From the NCBI RefSeq assembly GCF_036250735.1, contig NZ_CP109430.1, forward strand, positions 682,001 to 746,000: a DNA stretch of 64,000 nucleotides, in the 5' to 3' direction. The position numbers and the translations under genes are program-made. This stretch comes from Streptosporangium sp. NBC_01495 (GTDB lineage Bacteria; Actinomycetota; Actinomycetes; Streptosporangiales; Streptosporangiaceae). This document shows, piece by piece, positions 17,637-27,326 of this stretch. Numbering within the stretch: the first letter of the stretch is position 1; each line of letters opens with the position of its first letter. The notes below the pieces were generated by a model that saw only the letters and a list, made by a program, of their open reading frames with translations, was not told where the DNA came from and ran no database searches.

Positions 17637-19391
17637 CTATTCCGCGGTCTCCAGCTTGGCCAGGCGGTTCTCGTACATCCGCACGACGGCCTCGCGGTCG
17701 GAGGTGGCCCGCTCGTAGGCGATCAGTTCCTGGATCTGCGCGGCGGTCCTGCCGCGCATCCGCGCCCGCAGGGACGCGACCGTCAGCCCCGCGTAGCCCG
17801 GCAGGGGCTCGGCGGGTGTGGCGGCCGTCGCCGTGGTGGTGGTCGCGGCGGTCGTCACGGTGGAGGGCTCGGTCGCCGTGGTGGTCGTCGCGGTGGTCGT
17901 CTCCGGGGAGGGCCCGGCCGCGTCGGCCGCCTCGGGGGCCGCTGCCCTGGTCTCCGTCACCTCGATCACCGCGGCGTCCGAGGTCTCGGGCTTCGCGGTG
18001 TCGACCTTCGTGACCTCGACCTTCACCGCCGCGGGAGCCTCGGCCTCCGCCGTGGCACTCGCCGGGCTGCTCACCGTGGCACTCGCCGTGGCGCTCGTCA
18101 GGGCGCCGCTCTCCGTGCTCTTGCCGTTCTCCGTGTTCCCGGCGTTCCCGGCGTTCTCGGCGTTCCCGGCCGCGACCTCCGCCGGGGCGGCCTTGGTGGT
18201 CTTGCGGGTCCTGGTCGCCCTGGCCTTCGGGGCGGCCTTGACCACCTCGGGTGCGATGGCCTCGGACTCCACGGCCTCGGGCACGGTGACCTCAGTGGCC
18301 TCGGTGACCGGAGCCTTGGCCTTGGCCCGGGTGGCCCTGGGCTTCCTGGCGGGGGCCTCTGCGACCGCGCTCGCCTCCACGGCCTGGGGCTCCACGGCCT
18401 GGGGCTCTGCGGTCTCGGGCTTCGCGACGGGAGTCTTGGCCTTGGTGGCCCTGGGCTTCCTGGTGGCGGGGGCCTTGACCTCGGCGACCTCGGTGACCTC
18501 GGCGGCGGGAACCTCGACCGGGGCGGTCTCGGTGGCCGTGGCCTCCGGGGTGACGCTCTTGGCGGCCTCGGGCTCCGCGGGCTCGGCGGCCGGGACGTCG
18601 GCGGCGGGGGTCTCCGCGACCTTGGCCTCGGCAGGCTCGGCGCTCTTGGCGGTCTCAGCGGGCTCGACGGTCCTGGTGGGCTCAGCGGTCTTGGCGGGCT
18701 CGGCGGCGGCAGGGGTTTCCGTGGTGACCGGAGCTTCCGTGGCCTTCACCTCGGCGGCGGCCGGGGCCTCCGTGGTGACCGGGGCTTCCGTGGTGACCGG
18801 GGTCTCTGTGGTGACCGGGGCCTCCGTGGCCTTCACCTCGGCGGCGGCCGGGGCCTCCGTGGCGACGGTCTTGGCGGGCTTCGTCGTGGCGGTCCCGGAC
18901 TCCGGGGCGGCGGGCGCCTCGGTGGTTCCGGCGGTGGCAGGGGTGTCGACGGCCTCGGCCTTGACCTCAGGAGCCTTGACCTCAGGAGCCTTGGTCTCAG
19001 GAGCCTTGGTCTCGGGAGCGGAGGGGGCCGCGGCGTCGGGCTTGGCGGGGCTGAAGATGACCGGCTCGGGAGCGGTCCTGGCCCCGTTGTTCTCGGCGGC
19101 GGGCCTGCTCGCGGCCTGTCCCGGGCGCGGCGCGAAGATGACGGGCTCGCGGCGGGTGGGCTTCCCCGCCTGGTCCGTGGTCTCCTCGCCGGTCTTCGCG
19201 GTCTGGTCGCCGACCGTCCCGACGGGCTCGTCGGTGGCCTCGCCCTGGCCGGAGGTGCCCTTGAACCTGCTCCGGACGCGGTCGCCGAGGAGCAGGGCCT
19301 GGCCGACCCCGCTCAGCGCGCTCTGCAACATGTGCATCGGCAGGTCTTTTGCCTTTTGTGTGACATTGCGAATCATGTCGGGGACTGACAT
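17637..19391 (-). CDS. lipid-droplet-associated-type protein with a very long repetitive centre
   Basis: 584 aa. Only the ends look conserved: an N-terminal amphipathic region ([38 protein letters not shown]) and a C-terminal domain ([37 protein letters not shown]). In Mycobacterium a homologous gene (Rv1109c type, about 210 aa) sits between xseA and ispH as here. The central roughly 450 residues are Ala/Thr/Glu/Pro-rich repeats ([19 protein letters not shown] twice). They include three basic patches of [11 protein letters not shown] type, like histone H1 tails. The start MSVPDMI at 19391 has GGGAG upstream; the longer frame to 19517 crosses the ispH promoter. Lipid-droplet function is known only from relatives. 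Confidence 0.7.
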   Translation of the reverse strand: MSVPDMIRNVTQKAKDLPMHMLQSALSGVGQALLLGDRVRSRFKGTSGQGEATDEPVGTVGDQTAKTGEETTDQAGKPTRREPVIFAPRPGQAASRPAAENNGARTAPEPVIFSPAKPDAAAPSAPETKAPETKAPEVKAPEVKAEAVDTPATAGTTEAPAAPESGTATTKPAKTVATEAPAAAEVKATEAPVTTETPVTTEAPVTTEAPAAAEVKATEAPVTTETPAAAEPAKTAEPTRTVEPAETAKSAEPAEAKVAETPAADVPAAEPAEPEAAKSVTPEATATETAPVEVPAAEVTEVAEVKAPATRKPRATKAKTPVAKPETAEPQAVEPQAVEASAVAEAPARKPRATRAKAKAPVTEATEVTVPEAVESEAIAPEVVKAAPKARATRTRKTTKAAPAEVAAGNAENAGNAGNTENGKSTESGALTSATASATVSSPASATAEAEAPAAVKVEVTKVDTAKPETSDAAVIEVTETRAAAPEAADAAGPSPETTTATTTTATEPSTVTTAATTTTATAATPAEPLPGYAGLTVASLRARMRGRTAAQIQELIAYERATSDREAVVRMYENRLAKLETAE

Positions 19392-19503
19392 GTCGTCTCC
19401 CTGGGAGGTCTGTATCGAGAAGGCTAGTGTGGCAAGACTTGTGCCGCATGAGCTTGTGGGACGTATGGGCTGTCTCGCGGGCGTGTCCACGTAGCATAAG
19501 AGC

Positions 19504-20472
19504 ATGACTTCAGACACCCCCGCGACCCGACGCGTGCTAGTGGCGAAGCCCCGTGGTTACTGCGCGGGGGTTGATCGTGCGGTCCAGGCCGTGGAGAAGG
19601 CACTGGAGCAGTACGGCGCTCCGATCTACGTACGCAAGCAGATCGTCCACAACACTCACGTGGTCAGGACGCTGGAGCAGCGCGGGGCGATCTTCGTCGA
19701 GGAGACAGAGCAGGTGCCCGAGGGCGCCATCGTCGTCTTCTCCGCCCACGGGGTCTCCCCGGCGGTCCACCAGGAGGCCGCCCGGCGCAGCCTCAAGACG
19801 ATCGACGCCACCTGCCCCCTGGTGACCAAGGTGCACAACGAGGCCAAGCGCTTCGCCTCCCAGGACTACGACATCCTCCTCATCGGCCACGAGGGCCACG
19901 AGGAGGTCGAGGGCACCGCGGGCGAGGCGCCCGACCACGTCCAGCTCGTCGACGGCCTGCACTCGATCGACACCGTGCGGGTCAAGGACCCCGAGCGGCT
20001 CGTCTGGCTGTCGCAGACCACGCTGTCGGTGGACGAGACGACCGAGACGGTCTCCCGGCTCAAGGAGCGCTTCCCCAACCTGATCGACCCCCCGAGCGAC
20101 GACATCTGCTACGCCACCCAGAACCGCCAGGTCGCGGTCAAGGAGATCGCCGCCCAGGCCCAGCTGGTCATCGTCGTCGGCTCGGAGAACTCCTCCAACT
20201 CCAAGCGGCTGGTCGAGGTCGCCCTCGACCACGGGGCCGACGCCTCATACCTGGTCGACGACGCCTCGCTCATTGACGACGCCTGGTTCGAGGGCGTCAC
20301 CACGGTCGGCGTGACGAGCGGCGCCTCGGTGCCCGAAGAGCTCGTCGCCGAGGTCCTGGCCCGCCTCGCGCGCAACGGTTTCGCGGACGTCGAAGAGGTC
20401 GAGTCCGTCCACGAGAGCGTGCGCTTCGCGCTCCCGCACGAGCTGCGCAGGGACCTGCGCGCCACGGTCTGA
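19504..20472 (+). CDS. ispH: 4-hydroxy-3-methylbut-2-enyl diphosphate reductase
   Basis: 322 aa. This is the last step of the MEP isoprenoid pathway and a [4Fe-4S] enzyme. The three cluster cysteines are in [23 protein letters not shown] and [11 protein letters not shown]; the catalytic Glu region and [11 protein letters not shown] are intact. The ATG at 19504 is only about six bases after a TAGCAT -10-like box, so the message may be leaderless. It is divergent from the lipid-droplet-type gene, and downstream it meets DUF6542 head-on across a hairpin-rich gap. Confidence 0.95.
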   Translation: MTSDTPATRRVLVAKPRGYCAGVDRAVQAVEKALEQYGAPIYVRKQIVHNTHVVRTLEQRGAIFVEETEQVPEGAIVVFSAHGVSPAVHQEAARRSLKTIDATCPLVTKVHNEAKRFASQDYDILLIGHEGHEEVEGTAGEAPDHVQLVDGLHSIDTVRVKDPERLVWLSQTTLSVDETTETVSRLKERFPNLIDPPSDDICYATQNRQVAVKEIAAQAQLVIVVGSENSSNSKRLVEVALDHGADASYLVDDASLIDDAWFEGVTTVGVTSGASVPEELVAEVLARLARNGFADVEEVESVHESVRFALPHELRRDLRATV

Positions 20473-20504
20473 TCCTGATCACGCCGCTCCGACCGAGCGC
20501 CTCT

Positions 20505-20640
20505 TTCAGAAGGTCCCTCTCCTGAGGGACGCCGCCGTCAGGCGCCTCCCTCAGGAGATCCCCCTCACCCGAGGGAGGTCCCCTCACCCAAGGGGCCTCA
20601 TCATCGGATGCCTCCCTCAGGAGATCCCCTCACCTGAGGA
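20505..20640. terminator. hairpin and repeat cluster between convergent genes
   Basis: A 7-bp stem with four-base loop (20513-20530, GTCCCTC/GAGGGAC) is followed by repeated CCTCCCTCAGGAGATCCCC blocks (20545 and 20611) and further CCCTCACC-GAGGG inverted pairs. The position between ispH (+) and DUF6542 (-) fits a bidirectional terminator built from repeats. There is no U-run, so factor-independent termination is not certain. Confidence 0.5.
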
Positions 20641-20694
20641 ACCTCCGAGGGCCCCCGAGGGATCCCGCCACGGGTGGGGTCTCGCGCCCGGCCG

Positions 20695-21222
20695 TCACTG
20701 CCCCTCGCGCGGGGTGCCGTACACCTTGGGCTCGAAGTATCCCTCGGGCTCGGGGGCGAAGGCGGTGCCGTCGCCGCCACTCCTGGGCCGGGGCACCGAG
20801 GCCCTGGACGCCTTGAGCTCCTCGCGCAGCTCGCGGACGCAGCGGGTCAGGCCACGGCGCCAGGCGATGACCAGCACCAGGAACGAGCCGCCGAACAGCC
20901 ACGGGGCTCCCTGCGACAGCGCGGTGTACATGCCCAGGCCGAAAGCCTGCACGGGCGTGGCCGCGAACAGGGATCGGACCGCCTCGATGAACGCGGTGGT
21001 CACGAAGAAGACCAGGGGCGGGGACACCACCAGCGAGAGCAGGTCCCGGCGGTTCACGAGCGACGCGGCGGCCACACAACCGGCCACGAACGCCGCCCCG
21101 GTCAGCGCCGCCACCCCCAGCAGCGCCTGCAGCACGCTGCCCACCAGCGTGGACGCCAGTACGAAGGCCAGCGCGCCCCGGACGGTCAGCCGGATGCCCG
21201 CGGCCCGGTCAAGCTCACTCAT
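20695..21222 (-). CDS. DUF6542 membrane protein
   Basis: 175 aa. Four hydrophobic helices (LTVRGALAFVLASTLVGSVL, LTGAAFVAGCVAAASLV, LLSLVVSPPLVFFVTTAFIEAV, WLFGGSFLVLVIAW) precede a basic/Pro-rich cytoplasmic tail ending EPEGYFEPKVYGTPREGQ. This matches small actinobacterial DUF6542 proteins coded near ispH and ychF. ATG 21222 is the start. Function unknown. Confidence 0.7.
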   Translation of the reverse strand: MSELDRAAGIRLTVRGALAFVLASTLVGSVLQALLGVAALTGAAFVAGCVAAASLVNRRDLLSLVVSPPLVFFVTTAFIEAVRSLFAATPVQAFGLGMYTALSQGAPWLFGGSFLVLVIAWRRGLTRCVRELREELKASRASVPRPRSGGDGTAFAPEPEGYFEPKVYGTPREGQ

Positions 21223-21370
21223 GCGATCACCCCGCCGGCCTGCTGCACGCCGCCTCGCTCGTCCACCACTTGCCCCCTTGACCCTTGCCCTCGCGGAACC
21301 TCGCGGGCCCCCGCGCGGTCGATCCCACCGTCTCCAGTGTCCGGCCGCCTGAGCCTTCGGGGAACAGTTT

Positions 21371-22675
21371 CTAGGGCAGGTCGTTGGCCAACCTACCGTT
21401 CAGGCGGGATACGGGAGGCGAGCTTGGCTCCTCTTGCGTGAGTAGTTCCGGTGAGGTCAGGGCGCGCGGCAGGTCCTCGACCGCCTGCGGGGTGTCCAGG
21501 TCCGTCTCGACCAGTCCCAGATCGTTCAGCTTGCGGGCGCTCACCAGCACCCGGGTCTCCAGCGAGCCGACCGTCCTGTTGTACGACTCCACGGCCCGAC
21601 TCAGCGAGCGGCCCAGGGCGTCGACGTTGCGCCCCATGCTGCTCAGCCGCTCGTACAGCTCCTTGCCGACCTCGAAGATCGCTCGTGCGTTCTCGCTCAG
21701 CGCGGCCTGCTGCCAGGCGTACTGCGCGGTGCGGAGCATGGTGATCAGCGTGGTCGGCGTGGCGATGTGGACCCGCCGCCGCATGGCGTACTCCAGCAGG
21801 GCGGGGTCGCGTTCCAGCGCGGGGGCGAGGAACGCCTCGCCGGGGATGAACAGGATCATGAACTCCGGCGCCGGGCTGAACGCCTGCCAGTAGGGCTTCG
21901 AGGCCAGCCGGTCGACGTGGTCGCGCACGTGCCGGGCGTGGGCGTCGAGCCGGGCCGACTGGTGGTCGGGATCGGCCGACTCGGCGGCCTCCAGGTAGGC
22001 GGCGAGCGAGACCTTGGAGTCGACCACGATGTTCTTGCCGCCGGCCAGCCGCACGATCATGTCGGGGCGCAGGACGCCGTCCGGAGTGGTGACGCTCACC
22101 TGCTCGTCGAAGTCGCAGAACCGCTGCATACCGGCGATCTCGGCGACCCTGCGGAGCTGGAGCTCTCCCCACCGGCCCCTGGCCTCGGGCCGCTGCAGGG
22201 CCCGTACCAGCGAGCTCGTCTGGGCGCGGAGCTGTTCGTTGCTCTCGCGGACGACGTCGATGTGCTTGGCCAGCTCGGCGTGGGCGGCCCGCTGGCCCGT
22301 CTGGGTGTCGCGCAGCTGTGTCTCGACGCGGGCGAGAGTGTCCTTCAGCGGCTCGATCAGGTGCTCGACGGCCTGCTTGCGCTGCTCCAGCTCGCCGACG
22401 GCCTCGGCCCGGTTGGCGGCCAGCCTCGTCTCCGCCAGCTCCAGGAACCGCAGGTTGTTGACGTCGAGTGCTCGGCTCGACAGGGCCTGGAAGCGTTCGG
22501 AGAGCTGTCCCTCGATGTAGACGACCTTCTCTTCGGCGATCTTCGCGCGGGCCTCGGCGTCGGCCAGGCGCGCTGTGACGTCCACGGCTCCCGAGGCGGC
22601 ACGCGCCCGGCCCAGCAGGAACCCGATCGCGAGTCCCGCGGCGAGGCCCACCGCGAGCTGGAAGGAGAGAGCCAT
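21371..22675 (-). CDS. rmuC: RmuC-family DNA recombination protein
   Basis: 434 aa. One N-terminal membrane helix (FQLAVGLAAGLAIGFLLGRARA), a long coiled coil (residues about 30-150) and then the RmuC nuclease-like domain: GRWGELQLRRVAEIAGM, RPDMIVRLAGGKNIVVDSKVSL, FMILFIPGEAFLAPAL, ATPTTLITMLRTAQYAWQQ. The start MALSFQ at 22675 has GGTGG upstream; the longer frame adds a charged leader without support. RmuC limits inversions at short repeats, which is of interest in such a repeat-rich genome. It is divergent from ychF, with 150 bases between starts. Confidence 0.9.
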   Translation of the reverse strand: MALSFQLAVGLAAGLAIGFLLGRARAASGAVDVTARLADAEARAKIAEEKVVYIEGQLSERFQALSSRALDVNNLRFLELAETRLAANRAEAVGELEQRKQAVEHLIEPLKDTLARVETQLRDTQTGQRAAHAELAKHIDVVRESNEQLRAQTSSLVRALQRPEARGRWGELQLRRVAEIAGMQRFCDFDEQVSVTTPDGVLRPDMIVRLAGGKNIVVDSKVSLAAYLEAAESADPDHQSARLDAHARHVRDHVDRLASKPYWQAFSPAPEFMILFIPGEAFLAPALERDPALLEYAMRRRVHIATPTTLITMLRTAQYAWQQAALSENARAIFEVGKELYERLSSMGRNVDALGRSLSRAVESYNRTVGSLETRVLVSARKLNDLGLVETDLDTPQAVEDLPRALTSPELLTQEEPSSPPVSRLNGRLANDLP

Positions 22676-22826
22676 GACATCCACCCCGGCATGATTCCAG
22701 GCCCGGCCACTCCTGGCGCGCCGACACGCTCCCGGACCGGAACCGGCCCCGTCCGTCCCCGTGACTCCCACCTGTGACCTGTCCGTGGCGGGTAGCAGTG
22801 GGTCATTCCGCGTAAACTCGGCTCAC

Positions 22827-23915
<1,089 letters not shown>

Positions 23916-24048
23916 CGCGTTGACCACGAGCGATGTAGCAGGGCGTCGAGCTTCGCGGCATTCCGGGACCAGGGCATCCGGGAAGCGTGATGGGACCTGG
24001 CCGGGGATGGTGGCGCCCCCGCCGGCCTGAACGGCCCAAGTGGACGGC

Positions 24049-24076
24049 GCCCCCGCCTCCCTCCGAAAGCGGGGGC
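24049..24076 (+). terminator. 8-bp GC hairpin downstream of ychF
   Basis: Perfect arms GCCCCCGC / GCGGGGGC with a 12-base loop lie 134 bases after the ychF stop. It is the only strong stem in this otherwise empty stretch (23916-24150). No U-run follows. Confidence 0.35.
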
Positions 24077-24154
24077 ACCGCCGCGACCGGCGTTCGACGA
24101 CGCCAGGCCCGGGGCGTCGTCCGGTCGCGCCTGGCCCCGCGAGCGGCCCCTGGT

Positions 24155-24358
24155 CACGCACCACCGCTCACGGGAGTTCGGACGCGACGACATGGTCTGG
24201 ATCCGCCCGCCGAGATCGCCCATCGCCTGGAACTTGACGAGGACATCCAGGTTGTCGTACGCCGCAGGACGTTCCTCGTCGACGGCCTGCCCGAGGTCCA
24301 AGAGCCGATCGTGGCCGCAGACGGCCACGAGTTCCGATACGAGGTGAGGATGCGGTGA
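24155..24358 (+). pseudogene. remnant of a GntR-family regulator (UTRA domain fragment)
   Basis: The frame reading HGLDPPAEIAHRLELDEDIQ, then VVVRRRTFLVDGLPEVQ, matches the middle of a UTRA ligand domain (PPAEVAxxLGL ... VVVRRRxxLVDGEPVQ) of GntR/HutC regulators. No DNA-binding domain precedes it, no good start is present and the sequence stops resembling UTRA after this strand-helix segment. It is most likely the decayed 3' part of a deleted regulator. Its TGA overlaps the GTG start of the next gene, so read-through coupling may persist. Confidence 0.6.
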
Positions 24359-25353
24359 CGACACTCACCGTCGGCGCCTGCCTGTCCCTCTCCGGCAAGC
24401 ACGCCCGCTTCGGCAAGCAGGCCCAGCTCGGCTTGGAGGTCTGGCACGCCTCGAACAGCGCGCTGGACCTGGTGATCCAGGACGACCAAAGCGACCCCGC
24501 GGTCCTGCGGGCATCGCTCCGCGGCCTGTCGGATCGCTGCGACATCCTGCTCGGCCCGTACTCGACCCAGCTGATGCGCGGGGCCGGTGACCTCGCCGCC
24601 GAGCTCGGCCGCCTGATCTGGAACCACGGCGGGTCAGGTGACGATGTCGAGGCGGCCCACCCCGGACACGTCATCTCGGTGCTCACGCCCACCAGCCGAT
24701 ACGCGGAGCCGTTCCTGCGGCATCTGGCCGGCACCGAGGCGCTCCCCGTACGGATCGTCTGCGGCAAGGGCGGTTTCGGCCGGCAGGTGGCCGCCGGTGC
24801 CGAGGTGATCGCGCGTTCCCTCGGCATCGACACGGTCCGGCTCGGCCCCGGGGACGACCTGCCGCAGGCAGCCGGAGGCGGTTGGGGCCTCCTCTGCGCG
24901 GGTGCCTTCGAGGAGGACATCGAGACGATCAGGCGGGCCAGGTCACTGCCTGCGCCACCGCGGACGGTGTGCGCGGTGGCGGCGGGCGTCCGCGAGTTCG
25001 GCCGGGCGCTCGACGACCCCAGCGGCGTCTACGGGGTCGGACAGTGGTTCCCCGGCACCGGAGACCCGGCCGAAGTGGGCATCGGCGAACCTGACTTCCT
25101 CGCCGCCTACCAAGACCGCGCCGGGGTGCTCCCCGACTATCCAGCCGTTCAGGCGGTGGCAGCCGCGATCATCGCGACCCACTGCGCGACGGCGGCCGGC
25201 GGCACGGGACGCGACGCCCTGTGGTCGGCCGCCGCGTCATTGGAGACGACCACGCTGTTCGGCGCCTTCAAGATCGACCCCCACACCGGCATGCAACTCG
25301 GCCACCAGCCGACGCTCATCAGGTGGGACTCCGACGGGCCCGCGGCGGTCTGA
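24355..25353 (+). CDS. periplasmic-binding-protein-fold receptor lacking a signal peptide
   Basis: 332 aa. It resembles type I amino-acid-binding (Peripla_BP_6, AmiC/LivJ-like) proteins: TVGACLSLSGKHARFGKQAQLGLEVW at the start, CDILLGPYSTQLMRGAGDLAAELGRLIWNHGG in the middle and PDYPAVQAVAAAIIATHCA ... DPHTGMQLGHQPTLIRWD at the end. There is no signal peptide or lipobox, so it should stay in the cytoplasm, as AmiC-type sensors do. GTG 24355 overlaps the stop of the UTRA remnant. No transporter genes adjoin. A ligand sensor is plausible; substrate unknown. Confidence 0.7.
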   Translation: MTTLTVGACLSLSGKHARFGKQAQLGLEVWHASNSALDLVIQDDQSDPAVLRASLRGLSDRCDILLGPYSTQLMRGAGDLAAELGRLIWNHGGSGDDVEAAHPGHVISVLTPTSRYAEPFLRHLAGTEALPVRIVCGKGGFGRQVAAGAEVIARSLGIDTVRLGPGDDLPQAAGGGWGLLCAGAFEEDIETIRRARSLPAPPRTVCAVAAGVREFGRALDDPSGVYGVGQWFPGTGDPAEVGIGEPDFLAAYQDRAGVLPDYPAVQAVAAAIIATHCATAAGGTGRDALWSAAASLETTTLFGAFKIDPHTGMQLGHQPTLIRWDSDGPAAV

Positions 25354-25823
25354 GGTTCAATCCGCGGCGATCGGCTCGTCCGCGGGCGGGGGATCCTGGT
25401 GTTCGGCTGACCTACCCGGTTCGCCGTTTCCTTCGGGCGGGGGAGACCTCCGAGGGGACGACCTGGCTGGTCGAGGAGAGTGGACGAGGATATTTCGGAG
25501 GGTGTGACCCTAGGTGACATATTTTGTGTTAAATGCGCAGGTCGCGACAGTCCGGGGGCTGTCTAGTTAGCAATGGGTGGCGTTTGAGTAATCAGCCCAC
25601 GCGCTGGCCAGGGGTAATGCGCTTTTCACCGGTCATCGGCGGTATCGGCGGCCTCGCCGAGGTTCCAGACCCGGTTTGCTCAGTCATCACGATGCCTGCA
25701 GCATAGGCGTGGCTTTCCTGGAAGAATCGGCTGGGCGGCTAGAGTAAGTGCGTCACCATGGCCAACGGGATCGGCAGCAATACGACACCGCACCGGCCGA
25801 GGATTGACGCGAGCGGAGGCGTG
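25354..25823. other. long gene-free region upstream of the secretion locus
   Basis: These 470 bases separate the receptor gene from tcpC. The stretch 25510-25600 is distinctly AT-richer than its surroundings (CATATTTTGTGTTAAATG) and probably holds a promoter. TAGAGT at 25740-25745 is a second -10-like box just before the first possible start. I see no RNA gene, no att-like direct repeat and no coding frame on either strand. Confidence 0.5.
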
Positions 25824-26852
25824 ATGGCTCGAAGGTCGACGGTCCAGCGTGATCCCCGGATCGCTGGCGACCCTGAGCTGTCGGCATACCCGGACTTCCC
25901 CGACGATTCCGACCTCGATCGCGCTCCGGCGCGCGGGCGGGGCGCGTCGCGCGGACGCTGGTCCGGTGGGGGTGGCCGCTGGCTGGTGTGGACCGGCCGT
26001 GCCGTGCTCTGGGCGCTCATCGTCGTCATCGTCGTGAACGGGGTCCGCGCGCCCTTCGAGCGCTTCACCCAGCAGAACGCCCCTTCGAACGTGGTGCCCG
26101 CCTCGGGGAACGGCTTCCCCACGGTCCAGGCCTCAGCCTTCGCGGCCCAGTTCGCCGAGGTCTACCTGAACTTCGACGGCGCCCGCCCCTCGGAGAGGGA
26201 GTCGAGACTCGCCCCCTACCTGCCTGAGGGCGCCGAGGCGCAGTTCGGCTGGGACGGTTTCGGCAAGATGAACGCTGGAGCGGTGCAACCGTACGGGATC
26301 GAGGTCGTCGACACCGACAACGCCGTCGTCACCGTCGCCTACCAGTCGGAGAACCGCCGCCAGCTCCTGTCGGTGCCCGTCTACCGCGACCGGGCCGCGG
26401 AGAGGTTCGTCGTCGCCGGGCGTCCGGGCATCCTGCCCGCGCCGAGGGCGGCCGACCTGCCGCCCAAGGGCGCGCCCGAGCGCGACCGCGCCGCGGAGCA
26501 GGAACTGCGCACCACGCTGGAGGACTTCTTCAGGGCGTACGCGGGTGACACCACCGCGCTGCAGCAGTACGCCGACGCCGGGGTCACCCTGCAGGGGTTC
26601 GGGGGCGCGTTCACCCTCCTGCAGCTCAAGGACCTCGCCGTGCCCCTCGGCGGGGGAACCACCCGCGAGGTGACCGCGACGGTCACGTGGGGAGTGCCGT
26701 CGAAGGCGACGCCGTCCACCGATCCGGAACCAGCCGATCCCGGCCAGGCGGAAGGCAAGCTGGAACAGTCCTACTTGCTCACCATGGTCAAACAAGGTGA
26801 CAAGTGGTTCGTCAAGGACATCCGCGGCGCATACCGATCTGTGGCGGGGTAA
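25824..26852 (+). CDS. TcpC/VirB8-like conjugation-type membrane protein
   Basis: 342 aa. A polar N-terminus rich in Asp/Arg/Gly is followed by one membrane helix (LVWTGRAVLWALIVVIVVNGV, about residues 55-75) and then two NTF2-like extracytoplasmic domains (FAAQFAEVYLNFD and ELRTTLEDFFRAYAGD open each). This is the TcpC layout. TcpC proteins form the VirB8-like scaffold of Gram-positive type IV systems. ATG 25824 has GGAGG four bases upstream; the frame's earlier ATG at 25758 does not. First gene of the secretion-like locus. Confidence 0.8.
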   Translation: MARRSTVQRDPRIAGDPELSAYPDFPDDSDLDRAPARGRGASRGRWSGGGGRWLVWTGRAVLWALIVVIVVNGVRAPFERFTQQNAPSNVVPASGNGFPTVQASAFAAQFAEVYLNFDGARPSERESRLAPYLPEGAEAQFGWDGFGKMNAGAVQPYGIEVVDTDNAVVTVAYQSENRRQLLSVPVYRDRAAERFVVAGRPGILPAPRAADLPPKGAPERDRAAEQELRTTLEDFFRAYAGDTTALQQYADAGVTLQGFGGAFTLLQLKDLAVPLGGGTTREVTATVTWGVPSKATPSTDPEPADPGQAEGKLEQSYLLTMVKQGDKWFVKDIRGAYRSVAG

Positions 26853-26988
26853 CGCATGATCGAATGGTGCCGGTCCACGGTGAGCAGAACCCCCCTGATC
26901 GATGAGCCGTCGGTCCGGGTTCCCGCGCTTACGCGCCGCGGACCCGTCGCCGCCCGGCGGGCACGATCGTGAGTACGGAGGACAAGAA

Positions 26989-27279
26989 GTGATTCTCAAG
27001 ACCATGCTGCTGAGCGCCATAGAGCTCGCTCAGCCCACAGCTCCTCCGGCAGGCGTCAACACCGAGGGCCTGGCCGACTTCCTCCGCAGCTTCTTCGCAC
27101 CGCTCTTCCTGGTCATCGTCTCGGTGGTGGCCCTCTTCTTCCTCTTCACCCGTGAGATCACCAGATTCGTCCAGTTCATCATCCTGGCGATCGCCATCGG
27201 CGTGATCTTCTACGTTCCGAACATCATCGAGGTGACTGCCAAGGCGATCGCGGGCGCGCTGGGCATCTCGGGGGGTTGA
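26989..27279 (+). CDS. small two-helix membrane protein, TcpD/VirB2-like
   Basis: 96 aa with two membrane helices (APLFLVIVSVVALFFLF and FVQFIILAIAIGVIFYVPNII) after a short N-terminus. Size and order after tcpC fit TcpD-type or pilin-like subunits of conjugation systems. GTG 26989 has GGAGG seven bases upstream. The 136-base gap before it contains a 38-codon frame (26856-26972) with no recognisable features, which I do not call. The TGA overlaps a TTG (27276) that could couple into the next gene. Confidence 0.7.
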   Translation: MILKTMLLSAIELAQPTAPPAGVNTEGLADFLRSFFAPLFLVIVSVVALFFLFTREITRFVQFIILAIAIGVIFYVPNIIEVTAKAIAGALGISGG

Positions 27280-27326
27280 GACCGGGTTCGAACGGTCAAA
27301 CAAGGAGAGGCGGAGAGGAGGATCAC

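Noticed and set aside
26856-26972. 38-codon frame between tcpC and the TcpD-like gene as another bridging ORF
   Set aside because: It starts three bases after the tcpC stop and ends 16 bases before the next start codon, so it does not bridge, and it shows no repeats.
27280-27305. GGGTTCGAAC sequence resembling a tRNA T-arm
   Set aside because: No acceptor stem, anticodon arm or D-arm can be formed around it, and it lies between two closely spaced operon genes.
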